Below, in pieces: positions 9,277 through 22,079 of a stretch of DNA of 64,000 nt. The stretch comes from Montanilutibacter psychrotolerans (GTDB taxonomy: Bacteria > Pseudomonadota > Gammaproteobacteria > Xanthomonadales > Xanthomonadaceae). A program made the position numbers and the translations under genes. Within the stretch, counting starts at the first letter, position 1. Every line of letters begins with the position of its first letter. The notes under the pieces are model-generated. The model searched no databases and was not told where the DNA came from. It worked only from the letters and a program-made list of their open reading frames with translations. The stretch lies in contig NZ_RIBS01000002.1 in the NCBI RefSeq assembly GCF_003719825.1, positions 620,001-684,000 on the forward strand, in the 5' to 3' direction.

Positions 9277-10492
9277 ATTTCCCACCGGCCTGCTGTTCGA
9301 CGACGCGCTGGCGATCGTTACCCAGGTAGCCAGCGCCCACCGCCTCGCGTCCGAATCGCTGGCGCTGGGTCGCTGCCACGGCCGCGTGCTGGCGCAGGAC
9401 GTGCACGCGCCGATCGCGTTGCCATCGTTCGACAACAGCGCGATGGACGGCTTCGCGTTCCGCCACGCCGATTTGCAAGGCGAACGGGCGACGCTGCGTC
9501 TGGCCGGCGAACAGTTCGCCGGCAATGCGCTTGGCCTGGTGCTGGGCATTGGCGAATGCGTGCGCATCACCACCGGTGCGCCGTTGCCGGCCGGAGCGGA
9601 CAGCGTGGTGATCAAGGAAAACGCCTCGCTGAGCGGCGATCTGGTCAGCCTGCCCGGCGACACGGCCGCCGGCGCCAACGTGCGCCGCGCCGGCGAAGAC
9701 GTGCGGGTTGGCGACCACGTGCTGCGCAGTGGCCAACGCTTGACGCCGGCGCGCGTGTCGCTGGCCGCCTCGCTCGGGTTGTCGTCATTGCAGGTGTCGC
9801 GTCGTCCCACGGTCGCGGTGTTCACCACCGGCGACGAACTCGTCGAGCCCGGCATGACGCCGCAGCCCGGGCAGATCTTCGACAGCAACCGCGAGTTGCT
9901 GATGGGGCTGCTGCGCGCCGAGGGCCTGGAGCCCACCGCGTGGCCGCGCCTGCCCGACGATCCGCGCCAGGTGGAGATCGCCCTGCGCGATGCCGGCTGC
10001 GCGTTCGATCTGATCATCACCTGCGGCGGCGTGTCGGCGGGCGAGAAGGACCACATCCCGGCCGTGCTTGCCCAGTTCGGCCAGACGCACTTCTGGAAGG
10101 TGCGCATGAAGCCCGGGATGCCGCTGCTGCTGGGCAGCCTCGATCAGGCCCGCCTGCTGGGCCTGCCCGGCAACCCGGTGTCGGTGCTGGCGACGTGGCT
10201 CACCCTCGGGCGCGCCCTCGTCGATGGCCTGCAGGGTCGCAGCGAGCCGCGTACCGTGTGGCGGGCACGCCTCACCGCGCCGATCGACAAGACCCACCCT
10301 CGCCGCGAGTTCATCCGCGCCCGTCTGCAAGCTGGTGACGACGGCAGCCTGCTGGTCGAGCCCAACGCCGCCACCGGTTCGCACCGCCTGCGCGCGGCCG
10401 CCGACAGTGACGCACTGATCGTGGTGGTCGAGGGGCCGCAGCGACTGGCGCAGGGCGACGTGGTGCAGGTGCTGCCGTTCGCGGTGGGCTAG
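9269..10492 (+). CDS. moeA: molybdopterin molybdenumtransferase MoeA
   Basis: A 407-residue protein. The segments LPSFDNSAMDGFAF, TTGAPLPAGADSVV, FTTGDELVEPG, SNRELL and GGVSAGEKDH, followed by KPGMPLLLG and GLPGNPVS, are diagnostic of MoeA, which inserts molybdate into adenylated molybdopterin. It sits between mobA and a ThiF-type gene, forming a Moco block. Confidence 0.96.
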   Translation: MSEFPTGLLFDDALAIVTQVASAHRLASESLALGRCHGRVLAQDVHAPIALPSFDNSAMDGFAFRHADLQGERATLRLAGEQFAGNALGLVLGIGECVRITTGAPLPAGADSVVIKENASLSGDLVSLPGDTAAGANVRRAGEDVRVGDHVLRSGQRLTPARVSLAASLGLSSLQVSRRPTVAVFTTGDELVEPGMTPQPGQIFDSNRELLMGLLRAEGLEPTAWPRLPDDPRQVEIALRDAGCAFDLIITCGGVSAGEKDHIPAVLAQFGQTHFWKVRMKPGMPLLLGSLDQARLLGLPGNPVSVLATWLTLGRALVDGLQGRSEPRTVWRARLTAPIDKTHPRREFIRARLQAGDDGSLLVEPNAATGSHRLRAAADSDALIVVVEGPQRLAQGDVVQVLPFAVG

Positions 10493-10582
10493 CGGCGAGG
10501 ATTCTCGCCTGGCGCTCGCCTCGCGGCCTGCTGTCAAAACCGTGCACGGGCACACGCCCGCGCTCGGGTGGATAATCCGACC

Positions 10583-11710
10583 ATGGACGTCGAACTGATC
10601 TCTCCCGCCGAAGCCCTGCGCCGTCAGCGCGCGGGTGGTGTGCTCGTCGATGTGCGCGAGTCGCACGAACGCGCTGCCGGACATGCCGAAGGGGCGCTGG
10701 GTGTTGCCCGCGGCGAGCTCGAGTCCGATCCGGACGCAACGCTGCCGGACCGCGACGCCGATGTGTTGCTGCTGTGCCAGGGCGGTGCGCGATCGCTGAA
10801 GGCCGCGCAGGCGCTGCTCGCTGCCGGCTACCAGCACGTGGCATCGGTCGAGGGCGGCACCACGCGCTGGATCGCCGAGGGCCTGCCGCTTGCGCGCGAT
10901 CCGGTGCAAGCGGAGTTCTACGACCGCTATTCGCGGCACATGCGTCTGCCCGAGGTTGGCGAAGCCGGACAACGCCGTCTGCAGGCCGCGCGCGTGGCGA
11001 TGGTGGGCGCCGGTGGGTTGGGTTCGCCCGCGGCCTACTACCTGGCGGCAGCCGGTGTCGGCACGATCGTGCTGGCCGATGACGACGTGGTGGACCGCAG
11101 CAACCTGCAGCGCCAGGTGTTGCATACCGACGCGCGGATCGGCATGGCAAAGGTCGAATCGGCGCGGATCGCGCTGACCGCCTTGAACCCGCAGGTCGTC
11201 ATCGAGGCGTTCCCCGAGCGCATCACCGCCGACAACGTCGAACGCCTGATCGGCACCGCCGACGTGGTGATCGACGGCGCCGACAACTTCCCCGTGCGTT
11301 ACCTGCTCAACGACGCCTGCGTGAAACTGGCCAAGCCGCTGGTGTACGGCGCCGTGCACCGTTTCGAGGGCCAGACCAGCGTCTTCGATGCCGGTCGCCG
11401 GCGTGGACAGGCGCCGTGCTATCGCTGCCTGTTCCCGGAACCGCCGCCCCCGGAGGCCGCGCCCAACTGCGCCGAAGCCGGGGTGCTGGGCGTGCTGCCG
11501 GGCGTGATTGGGCTGCTGCAGGCGACCGAGGCGATCAAGCTGATCCTCGAACTGGGCGAGCCGCTGTCAGGACGGTTGCTGCATTTCGACGCACTGTCGA
11601 TGCGCTTTCGTGAAACACGATTGTCGGCCGATCCCGATTGCGTGGTCTGCGCCGCCGGGCGCGCGTTCCCGGGCTACATCGACTACCAGCAGTTCTGCGC
11701 CGCCCACTGA
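10583..11710 (+). CDS. moeB: MoeB/ThiF adenylyltransferase with N-terminal rhodanese domain
   Basis: About 375 residues. Residues 1-105 form a rhodanese domain with the active-site Cys in LLLCQGGARS. The rest is a ThiF/MoeB E1-like fold: MVGAGGLGSPAAYYLA nucleotide loop, RSNLQRQVLH, and zinc cysteine pairs CYRC and CVVC. It would adenylate the C-terminus of MoaD (or a ThiS-like protein) and supply sulfur through its own rhodanese. In the well-known MOCS3-type fusions the rhodanese is C-terminal; here the order is reversed. ATG 10583 was chosen; a GTG at 10568 in the same frame is possible. Confidence 0.88.
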   Translation: MDVELISPAEALRRQRAGGVLVDVRESHERAAGHAEGALGVARGELESDPDATLPDRDADVLLLCQGGARSLKAAQALLAAGYQHVASVEGGTTRWIAEGLPLARDPVQAEFYDRYSRHMRLPEVGEAGQRRLQAARVAMVGAGGLGSPAAYYLAAAGVGTIVLADDDVVDRSNLQRQVLHTDARIGMAKVESARIALTALNPQVVIEAFPERITADNVERLIGTADVVIDGADNFPVRYLLNDACVKLAKPLVYGAVHRFEGQTSVFDAGRRRGQAPCYRCLFPEPPPPEAAPNCAEAGVLGVLPGVIGLLQATEAIKLILELGEPLSGRLLHFDALSMRFRETRLSADPDCVVCAAGRAFPGYIDYQQFCAAH

Positions 11711-11789
11711 TGCGGTGAAGGCCTCGCACGCGCAGGCATCCCGCGGCCGGCAAGTGCGTCGGCCGGCGGTGGGGCGACACCCACGGCGC

Positions 11790-12572
11790 CTAGCGCAGGA
11801 ACGCCAACAGGGCCTCGCCAAATCGCGGTTCGTCGCGCACCGTGTTGTGCGCGGCCTCGGGCAGGTCGACCACGGTCGGCGGCTGCGACAACGACAGCAC
11901 GGCCACCAGCCGGGCGGTGCATGCAGCAGGAATCACCGCGTCGCGACCGGCACGCAACACCAGCACCTGGCCGCGGTAGCCGTCCAGATGGCGCATCGAC
12001 TCGAAACGATCCTGCAACAGCCAGTGCACCGGCAGTGCGGGGTAGTGGGCGCGTGCGACGTTGGCCATGCTGTCGTACGGCGTCACCAGCACCAGGCGTT
12101 CGACCAGCCGCTGCGACGCCAGGTACGCCGCCACGCCACTGCCCAGGCTGCTGCCGATCACCGTGACCGGTTGCCCCGGGTGCTCGGCGGCGATGTGGTC
12201 GTAAACCGCCAGCGCATCGCCGAACAGCGCCTGCTCGCTGGGCGTGCCCTCGCTGGCGCCGTAGCCGCGATACGCCATCAGGTAGACGCTGCGCCCGGGA
12301 AACCAGTGGGCGAAGATGTCGCGGTTGTTCTCGATCGACTCGGCGTTGCCGCCGAAATAGAGTATCGGCCGCGGCGCTGACGGCTCGAGCCGCCAGCCGC
12401 GCAACGTCACGTCCTCGCGCTGCAATGCCCAGTCCGTGGCCGTGGCCGGCGTGCGCGTGACCTGCGGGAAGTACAGCAGCTCGCGCTGGGAGTGGTGGAT
12501 CCAGGCGCAGGCGCCGGCGTACGCCAGCGGCACTGCGGCCAGCAGCATCATCAGCTTGCGGGACTTGGCCAT
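11790..12572 (-). CDS. alpha/beta hydrolase, BEM46/ABHD-like, membrane anchored
   Basis: A 260-residue protein with an N-terminal hydrophobic anchor (residues 7-24) and a serine-hydrolase core: YFGGN oxyanion region, YRGYGASEG, nucleophile motif IGSSLGSG, an acidic region RAGRDAVIP and a C-terminal AAHN histidine. This layout matches the BEM46/ABHD13-17 group, some of which are esterases or depalmitoylases. The substrate is unknown. It starts three bases after the stop of the DUF1244 gene, so both share a transcript. Confidence 0.82.
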   Translation of the reverse strand: MAKSRKLMMLLAAVPLAYAGACAWIHHSQRELLYFPQVTRTPATATDWALQREDVTLRGWRLEPSAPRPILYFGGNAESIENNRDIFAHWFPGRSVYLMAYRGYGASEGTPSEQALFGDALAVYDHIAAEHPGQPVTVIGSSLGSGVAAYLASQRLVERLVLVTPYDSMANVARAHYPALPVHWLLQDRFESMRHLDGYRGQVLVLRAGRDAVIPAACTARLVAVLSLSQPPTVVDLPEAAHNTVRDEPRFGEALLAFLR

Positions 12573-12575
12573 GGC

Positions 12576-12890
12576 TCAGCTCTCCGAAGGCGGCTTCTGC
12601 ACGGCGGCAAATGCCGCCAGCTGTTCCGGGGTCGCGTCCTTCTGGTGCTGAGCTTTCCATTGCGCGAATGGCATGCCGTAAACGGCTTCGCGGGCCTCGT
12701 CGCGGGTCATGGTGATGCCCCGTGCCTCGGCAGCGTCCCGATACCAATCCGAAAGGCAATTCCGGCAAAAGCCGGCCAGGATCATCAAGTCGATGTTCTG
12801 CACGTCGGGGCGTTCGTGCATCAGGTGCTGAAGCAGGCGGCGGAATGCGGCGGCCTCGATCGCGGTGGTTTCGGAATCGGATTCGGTCAT
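12576..12890 (-). CDS. DUF1244 family protein
   Basis: A 104-residue protein with the family core ILAGFCRNCLSDWYRDAAEARG and YGMPFAQWKA. DUF1244 is a small conserved proteobacterial family without a firm function; the CxxC pair in FCRNC suggests metal or redox chemistry, but this is inference. It is the first gene of a two-gene unit with the downstream hydrolase and diverges from folD. Confidence 0.85.
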   Translation of the reverse strand: MTESDSETTAIEAAAFRRLLQHLMHERPDVQNIDLMILAGFCRNCLSDWYRDAAEARGITMTRDEAREAVYGMPFAQWKAQHQKDATPEQLAAFAAVQKPPSES

Positions 12891-13139
12891 GGCGGCACGG
12901 TATCGATGGGGGAGGGAGGTGAGGCGGAGCGCACGGCTGGCCGTGGCAATGCCGCGACGTTACGCCTGCCGGCATTGCCGTTCACGCCATTTCGGCATGC
13001 CCCTGGCACCCCCGCCAGTGCGCAATGGCACCCGTCGGACGCGCCCGATCGCACCCATCCAGGTAGAACGCATTAGGGCGGCCGGCCCGCTTGCGCGATA
13101 ATGCGCGGCCCCACGCTGACCCCATCGCCCAGGCCCCGC

Positions 13140-14015
13140 ATGACGGCTAACCCGCACAGCCAAGCCCGCATCCTCGACGGCAAGCGCATCGCCGACGACC
13201 TGCTCGACAACCTCAAGGCGAGGGTCGATGCCCGGGTCGCCGCCGGCAAGGCGCGACCGGGCCTGGCGGTTGTGCTGGTCGGGGCCGATCCGGCCTCCAG
13301 CGTGTACGTGCGCAACAAGCGGCGCGCCGCCAACAAGGTGGGCATCCGCGCCATCGATTACGACCTGCCGGCCGACACCAGCGATGCCGAGCTGCTGGCG
13401 CTGGTGGATCGCCTCAACGCCAACCCCGACGTCCACGGCATCCTGGTGCAGTTGCCGCTGCCGGACCGTCGCGACGCCAGCCAGCTGATCCACCGCATCG
13501 ACCCGCGCAAGGACGTTGACGGCTTCCATCCCGAAAACGTCGGCCACCTGGCGTTGCGCGAATTCGGCCTGCGCCCGTGCACGCCGCGCGGCATCACCAC
13601 CTTGCTGGCCTACACCGATCGCCCGGTGCGGGGCGCCAGCGCGACCATCGTGGGCGTGTCCAACCACGTCGGCCGGCCGATGGCGCTGGAGTTGCTGATC
13701 GCCGGCTGCACCACCACGTGCTGCCACAAGTTCACCCCGCCCGAGGTGCTGGAGGCGTCGGTCCGCAACGCCGACATCCTGGTGGTGGCGGTCGGCCGAC
13801 CCGGCATCGTTCCGGGGGAATGGGTGAAGCCCGGCGCCGTCGTCATCGACGTGGGCATCAACCGGCTTGACGACGGCCGCCTGGTTGGCGATGTCGGCTT
13901 CGACGCCGCAGCACAGCGCGCCAGCTGGATCACCCCGGTGCCCGGCGGCGTCGGTCCGATGACCGTGGCCACCCTGATGCAGAACACCCTCGAAGCCGCC
14001 GAAGCGGCGGGGTAA
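13140..14015 (+). CDS. folD: bifunctional methylenetetrahydrofolate dehydrogenase/cyclohydrolase
   Basis: A 291-residue protein with [19 protein letters not shown] (catalytic Lys), [25 protein letters not shown] and [15 protein letters not shown], ending in the NADP motif [14 protein letters not shown]. It interconverts methylene-, methenyl- and formyl-tetrahydrofolate. The ATG at 13140 fits the family N-terminus. The upstream sequence contains GATAAT (13097-13102), a possible -10 element. Confidence 0.97.
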   Translation: MTANPHSQARILDGKRIADDLLDNLKARVDARVAAGKARPGLAVVLVGADPASSVYVRNKRRAANKVGIRAIDYDLPADTSDAELLALVDRLNANPDVHGILVQLPLPDRRDASQLIHRIDPRKDVDGFHPENVGHLALREFGLRPCTPRGITTLLAYTDRPVRGASATIVGVSNHVGRPMALELLIAGCTTTCCHKFTPPEVLEASVRNADILVVAVGRPGIVPGEWVKPGAVVIDVGINRLDDGRLVGDVGFDAAAQRASWITPVPGGVGPMTVATLMQNTLEAAEAAG

Positions 14016-15782
<1,767 letters not shown>

Positions 15783-15895
15783 TCCACCAGGAAACAGGGC
15801 GGGGGCGTGAGCACTGCGTCAGGTGGCTGCTCCCGAATCCAGCAGGTGCTTTTCCCTCGCTTTCCACTCCTCGAACTCCACTTTTCGAACGCCCG

Positions 15896-17479
15896 ATGAC
15901 CGACATCCATAGCGACAAGATCCTGATCCTCGACTTCGGCGCGCAGTACACGCAGCTGATTGCACGACGCATCCGCGAGATCGGCGTGTACTGCGAAATC
16001 TGGGCCTGGGACCACGATCCGGACGAGATCGTCAAGTTCGGCGCGAAAGGCATCATCCTGTCTGGCGGCCCCGAGTCGACCACGCTCGACGGGTGTCCGG
16101 CGGCCCCGCAGCAGGTGTTCGATTCGGGCCTGCCGATCCTGGGCATCTGCTACGGCATGCAGACGATGGCCAAGCAGCTCGGTGGCGACACCGAGGCGGC
16201 CGACCAGCGCGAGTTCGGCCATGCCGAAGTGTCGCTGGTCGCGCAGGACCGTCTGTTCGAGGGGCTGAAGGACCATCCGGGCTCGCCGCCGCGCCTGGAC
16301 GTGTGGATGAGCCATGGTGACCACGTGTCGGTGGCGCCGGAAGGCTTTGTGGTCACCGCCAGGACCGACCGCATTCCGATTGCCGCGTTCGCCGATGACG
16401 CGCGTCGCTGGTACGGCGTGCAGTTCCACCCTGAAGTCACCCACACCAAGCAGGGCCAGGCGCTACTGAGCCGGTTCGTGGTCGACATCTGCGGCTGCCA
16501 GACGCTCTGGACGGCCGCGCACATCATCGACGACCAGGTCGCCCGCGTGCGCGAACAGGTCGGCAGCGACGAGGTCATCCTCGGCCTGTCCGGTGGCGTG
16601 GACTCGTCGGTGGTGGCCGCGCTGCTGCATCGCGCGATCGGCGACCAGCTCACCTGCGTGTTCGTCGACACCGGCCTGCTGCGCTGGAAGGAAGGCGACC
16701 AGGTCATGGCGATGTTCGCCAGCGAGGCCGAGAAGGGTGGCATGGGCATCAAGGTGGTCCGCGTCAACGCCGCGGACCGCTACTTCAAGGCGCTCGAAGG
16801 CGTCAGCGATCCGGAAGCCAAGCGCAAGATCATCGGCAACCTGTTCATCGAGATCTTCGACGAAGAGTCGGCCAAACTCGCCAACGCCAAGTGGCTGGCG
16901 CAGGGCACGATCTATCCGGACGTGATCGAATCGGCCGGCAGCAAGACCGGCAAGGCGCACGTCATCAAGAGCCACCACAACGTGGGCGGCCTGCCGGAAA
17001 ACATGAAGCTGGGGCTGGTCGAGCCGCTGCGCGAGCTGTTCAAGGACGAAGTCCGCCGCCTCGGTGTCGAACTCGGCCTGCCGCGCGAGATGGTCTATCG
17101 CCACCCGTTCCCGGGCCCGGGCCTGGGCGTGCGCATCCTGGGTGAGGTCAAGCCCGAGTACGCGCGACTGCTGGCGATGGCCGATCAGATCTTCATCGAC
17201 GAACTGCGCAAGGCGGGCCTGTACGACAAGACCAGCCAGGCGTTCGCGGTGTTCCTGCCGGTCAAGTCGGTGGGTGTGGTTGGCGACGCGCGCGCTTACG
17301 AGTGGGTGATCGCATTGCGTGCGGTCGAGACCATCGACTTCATGACCGCTCACTGGGCGCACCTGCCGTACGACTTCCTCGGCACGGTCTCCAACCGCAT
17401 CATCAACGAGCTGCGCGGCGTCTCGCGCGTGGTCTACGACATTTCCGGCAAGCCGCCGGCGACGATCGAGTGGGAGTGA
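15896..17479 (+). CDS. guaA: GMP synthase (glutamine-hydrolysing)
   Basis: A 527-residue protein. The N-terminal class I glutamine amidotransferase domain has the nucleophile in ILGICYGMQ and the His/Glu dyad in VQFHPEV. The ATP-pyrophosphatase domain has [15 protein letters not shown], and the C-terminal dimerisation domain ends in PATIEWE. It aminates XMP to GMP. The ATG at 15896 matches the family start ([15 protein letters not shown]). Confidence 0.98.
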   Translation: MTDIHSDKILILDFGAQYTQLIARRIREIGVYCEIWAWDHDPDEIVKFGAKGIILSGGPESTTLDGCPAAPQQVFDSGLPILGICYGMQTMAKQLGGDTEAADQREFGHAEVSLVAQDRLFEGLKDHPGSPPRLDVWMSHGDHVSVAPEGFVVTARTDRIPIAAFADDARRWYGVQFHPEVTHTKQGQALLSRFVVDICGCQTLWTAAHIIDDQVARVREQVGSDEVILGLSGGVDSSVVAALLHRAIGDQLTCVFVDTGLLRWKEGDQVMAMFASEAEKGGMGIKVVRVNAADRYFKALEGVSDPEAKRKIIGNLFIEIFDEESAKLANAKWLAQGTIYPDVIESAGSKTGKAHVIKSHHNVGGLPENMKLGLVEPLRELFKDEVRRLGVELGLPREMVYRHPFPGPGLGVRILGEVKPEYARLLAMADQIFIDELRKAGLYDKTSQAFAVFLPVKSVGVVGDARAYEWVIALRAVETIDFMTAHWAHLPYDFLGTVSNRIINELRGVSRVVYDISGKPPATIEWE

Positions 17480-17516
17480 TCGCGGCGTAACCGGCGGGCT
17501 GGGCGGCGAGGCGGGC

Positions 17517-18502
<986 letters not shown>

Positions 18503-18574
18503 GTCATCGCCCGGCCGATGCCTGTGGCAGGGCTCACGCCATCGCCGACAGCACCGCGTCCACCACCGGCGCCC

Positions 18575-20776
18575 TCACGCAGCCCGCAGCGATTCCAGCT
18601 CGCGCTGAAGCAGCGCATCCACCTCGCCGGCATGGAACTGGCGGGCGAACAACGGTACGGCGAAGTCGTAGCCGTCCCCCTCGCGCTTGAGCACGTAGGC
18701 CAGTTGCAGCCGGGCGAACGCGCGGCGCGTGGCTTCCGCGCCGGCGGCAATGCCGGCCTGGCTGAACTCCTGCAGCAGCTGCGACATGGTGAGCGTCGCC
18801 TCTGCCACGGCGCCCTGGCCGCGCAACTGCGCCAGGCGGTAAACGATGACGCGATCGAGCACGCAGGCCTGCGGGTCCGGGCTCAGTCGTGCCCAGCCGG
18901 CCAGCGCATCGTTCAGCGCATCCGACGCCATCGCCGCGCGCACGTGCGCCGCACCAAGCACGCGCTCGCCGCGTTCGAGCTGTTCCAGGCCGTGCTGGCA
19001 AAGGATGGCGACGAGGTTTGCGCGATTGCCACAGGCCGTCACCATTCGTTCCACCAGCGCCGGCTCGGCAAAGGCGATGCCCAGCCGCGACAACGGCTCG
19101 GTGGCCAGTGCGATGCAGGCGTCGTGCTCCAGCGCCCCCAGGTTGATGACCTCGCCAAAGTTGCGGATCGGCGAGGCGTAGTCGAGCGTGATCGCCTCGT
19201 ACAGATCCCAGAAGCCGGCCAGCATGAAGTGGCAGTGGCCCTCCTCGCTGAGGCTGCGCAGGGCGGCCAGTTGCAGGTAGCCGCTGCGTGCCTCGTCGCG
19301 CAGGAACAGGTCGGTTTCGTCGATCAGCAGCAACAGCCGGCGCCCACCGGCGCGATCGGCCAGCACCGCCACCAGCGCTTCGATGGGCGTGTCGGCCGGC
19401 AGTGACAGCTCGGCCGCCAGACGCGCGGCGAGGCGGTGATCGCGCAACGAAAGATAGTGGCAATGCACGTGCGGGTGGTCGACGAAGCGGCGTTCGATTG
19501 CCTTCATCAGGCTGGTCTTGCCCAGCTGGCGTCCACCGACCAGCAGGTAGTTGCCCGGCTCGCGATTGAGCACGCGCGCCAGCAACTGCTCGCGGCCGAA
19601 GAACACCGATGGCCGCGTGACGCCGCCGCGGGTCTGGTACGGGGAAATGCGGGTGACGCGCAGCTGGCGTGCGAGCAGGCCGACCAGCACGTCCTGCGGC
19701 GCGGGATGCAGCAGCCACTCGGTCTGGGTGGCCTGGTCGAGGCAGGCGCACAGGTTGGCCGGATCGCTGGCGAACGCGTTCAATGCCGCGTCGCTGGCGC
19801 GGTCGGGACTGACCACCAGCATCACGTCCTGCCCGGTCGGCAGGCCGCGCAAATGGCGCACCAGGTCGCGCACGGGCAGGCCGGGTGCGGGCACGTACAG
19901 CAGCAGGCGTTCGAGGGCTACCGGAAGCGTCGAAGGCAACTGCCATTCGTAGACGACGCCCGGCAACGACCACCCCACACTGGCGGTGGCCCGTGCCGAC
20001 ATCCGCAATGCCAGCAGTTGTGCACGCGCATGGGCATCGGCCGCGGCGTAATCCACGGCTTCGTGCCAGTCCTCGGCGGCCACCTCGGCCGCGACCAGCA
20101 GCGACGCTCGCTGACGTCGCCAGCGCAATTGCCGGTCCAGGCGAACGAGCTCCTGCACCGGGTGTCGGCGCAGTTTGCGCGGCTGGTTGCGCAGCTGGTT
20201 GATCTCGGGGTTGCCCAGCAGCAGCACCAGCGCGGTTACCGCCGCAAGCACGGCCAGCACCACCGCGCTGCCCGTGAGCAACGTGCCCAGGAAATCGACG
20301 ATCGACCACGGTGCGGCGGGTGGCGGCTCGCAACCGCGCGGCAATCGACCCGGAGGTGGCGCGGGCTGCGTGGCCTGGCAGTGCCATTGCTTCACGGTGG
20401 GGTCGAACCGCAGCTCGACGCGCGTGCCAGCCACTCCGGATTCGGCCGGGTAGCGGCTGGTGAACGTCCCGCGCAGCACCAGCCTCGTCGGCAGGTCGAA
20501 GGTCATCGTCGGGTTGTCGTTGCTGACATCCAGGTACTCGGGCCACTCCCGGTGTCGGGCGTAGAACGATTCGACGTCTTCCCGCGCGAACATCATCTCG
20601 TGCTCGCTCATCTGCAGCAGCACGTGCGTGGTGACGTCGCTGGCGCTGGGCCGGGTGACGAACGGGTTGAGCCAGGGCGCGAACAGAACGCTGCCGACCA
20701 GCCAGGTGACGATCGCCACCACGGCAAAGCGCAACCAGCGCAGGCGCCGGGGGGCGACGGACAGGAGCGGCGTCAT
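18575..20776 (-). CDS. membrane-anchored STAND/AAA-like ATPase with pilin-like periplasmic domain
   Basis: A 733-residue protein of unusual layout. TM1 is about residues 16-36. Residues 60-150 look like a type IV pilin head: a helix REDVESFYARHREWP, then strands and WHC(133)...RLPRGC(149), a Cys pair placed like the pilin disulfide loop. TM2 is about residues 158-187. The cytoplasmic part has a P-loop (G414 to T421, GGRQLGKT), Walker B LLLLIDETD (D486/E487) and a CGNRANLVAI sensor-type motif, followed by a winged-helix-like C-terminus. It overlaps the upstream HTH gene by four bases. ATPase and membrane segments are seen directly; the pilin resemblance is pattern-based inference. Function is unknown, possibly a periplasmic sensor driving an ATPase switch. 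Confidence 0.75.
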   Translation of the reverse strand: MTPLLSVAPRRLRWLRFAVVAIVTWLVGSVLFAPWLNPFVTRPSASDVTTHVLLQMSEHEMMFAREDVESFYARHREWPEYLDVSNDNPTMTFDLPTRLVLRGTFTSRYPAESGVAGTRVELRFDPTVKQWHCQATQPAPPPGRLPRGCEPPPAAPWSIVDFLGTLLTGSAVVLAVLAAVTALVLLLGNPEINQLRNQPRKLRRHPVQELVRLDRQLRWRRQRASLLVAAEVAAEDWHEAVDYAAADAHARAQLLALRMSARATASVGWSLPGVVYEWQLPSTLPVALERLLLYVPAPGLPVRDLVRHLRGLPTGQDVMLVVSPDRASDAALNAFASDPANLCACLDQATQTEWLLHPAPQDVLVGLLARQLRVTRISPYQTRGGVTRPSVFFGREQLLARVLNREPGNYLLVGGRQLGKTSLMKAIERRFVDHPHVHCHYLSLRDHRLAARLAAELSLPADTPIEALVAVLADRAGGRRLLLLIDETDLFLRDEARSGYLQLAALRSLSEEGHCHFMLAGFWDLYEAITLDYASPIRNFGEVINLGALEHDACIALATEPLSRLGIAFAEPALVERMVTACGNRANLVAILCQHGLEQLERGERVLGAAHVRAAMASDALNDALAGWARLSPDPQACVLDRVIVYRLAQLRGQGAVAEATLTMSQLLQEFSQAGIAAGAEATRRAFARLQLAYVLKREGDGYDFAVPLFARQFHAGEVDALLQRELESLRAA

Positions 20777-21987
20777 GCCGAGGTCGGGCCGGTCTGTTCG
20801 GCGATCATCAGGCCGGCGCGCCGGATCGCCTCGCAACGCCATTGCAGCCAGGTGCCATCGTCTTCGCGGCGCGGTGTCACCAGATTGGCCCAGTACAGGG
20901 CGCGCAGCAGCGGATCGAACAGATAGGGACGTGCCGGGCCGAGACGCGACTGCCGCAGCCACGGCAGGATGGTCGCGCGGCTTGCCGGGTCGGTCAGCAG
21001 CGGCAGGAATCCTTGCCAGAGAGGCGGATGGCCGGCGAGCGCATCCGTCAGCGCTTCGTCGTCGAGCATGCCGTGGTCGGCCAGCATCGTCAGCGCAGCG
21101 TCGGCCAGCAGCGGGTGGCCGCCGGACAGCCGCAGCACGCGCGCAGCATCGACCGGTCGCTCGCCCCACCGCGCGCGCGCCATGGCCTGCAGGTCAGTGG
21201 CGGTGAGCTCGGGCCAGGTCTCGGCGGTGGCGATATTGAGCAGCGACAGGTCGCCGCCCTGGTACTTGAGGTCGGCCAGCGCCGCGCCGCCGCAGATCAG
21301 CAGGTGCAGCCTGCCGCTGTGCATTTCGCTGAGGCTGCGCAGGATGCCGGCCAGCACGTCGCGTTGCGCCGGATCGCCCTGCTCGAAACGGCTGACCAGG
21401 CAGAACAGTTGCCCGCCATCGCGCAGGCGCCGGGCCAGCCGGGCTTCGAAGGCATGATCGGAATCGACGCCATCGAAACCGCATTGCGTGGCAAGCGCGG
21501 CGAAGTACACCGCCGAGTCGGCGCCGGGACAGAACGGCGGTTGCATGTGCAGCACCGCATCCGCGCCGTAGTGGTGTCGCGCGTGGGCCAGCATGGCCTC
21601 GCGTTCGGGCGGTTGGCCCCAGTGGGCCTGGCTCAACAGCATCAGGATCGGGTACGGCCGCAGTTGCTGCAGGCGTTCGAACACCTGCAGCACCGCCGGC
21701 GGCACTGGGCCGGGGCCGGGGCCGGGCGCACTGGCGAGCTCGACGGGGAATTCCGGTTCGAAACCCGCAGACGCCAGCAGGCGGTTGGTCTCGGCCTCGG
21801 TCAGGCGCAGGTAGGTCGCGCACGCAAGCACCTTGTCGCGGTGCTTGCGGCTGGGCAGCGAATCGCCGTTACGCCAATTGTTGATTGCCTCCCGGCTCAT
21901 GCCGATCTCGCTGGCGACGCCGGCGGCGCTGGCGCGGATCCGGCGCATGTGCTGGCTCAGCACGGCCGGGAATTCGGAAACGGGCAT
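20773..21987 (-). CDS. XRE-type HTH protein with degenerate STAND/AAA-like domain
   Basis: About 404 residues. Residues 12-60 form a helix-turn-helix (ASEIGMSREAINNWRNGD). The remaining 300 residues follow the AAA/STAND order of strands: PYPILMLL, then LFCLVSRFEQGD in the Walker B position, LHLLICGG as sensor I and SGGHPLLADAAL, a motif typical of STAND-type ATPases. A recognisable Walker A lysine loop is absent, so it may not hydrolyse ATP. Start chosen at 21987; an in-frame ATG at 22068 would leave only 11 bases to the upstream gene. It shares ATGA with the downstream ATPase gene, implying the two proteins act together. Confidence 0.7.
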   Translation of the reverse strand: MPVSEFPAVLSQHMRRIRASAAGVASEIGMSREAINNWRNGDSLPSRKHRDKVLACATYLRLTEAETNRLLASAGFEPEFPVELASAPGPGPGPVPPAVLQVFERLQQLRPYPILMLLSQAHWGQPPEREAMLAHARHHYGADAVLHMQPPFCPGADSAVYFAALATQCGFDGVDSDHAFEARLARRLRDGGQLFCLVSRFEQGDPAQRDVLAGILRSLSEMHSGRLHLLICGGAALADLKYQGGDLSLLNIATAETWPELTATDLQAMARARWGERPVDAARVLRLSGGHPLLADAALTMLADHGMLDDEALTDALAGHPPLWQGFLPLLTDPASRATILPWLRQSRLGPARPYLFDPLLRALYWANLVTPRREDDGTWLQWRCEAIRRAGLMIAEQTGPTSA

Positions 21988-22079
21988 CGCAGGGGAGGGC
22001 GCGCGGAAATGGCCCTCCACGCTACCCGGCCCGTGGGCGAAGTCAATCGCGATCGCTGCGACGTCCATGGCCCGGAGTT

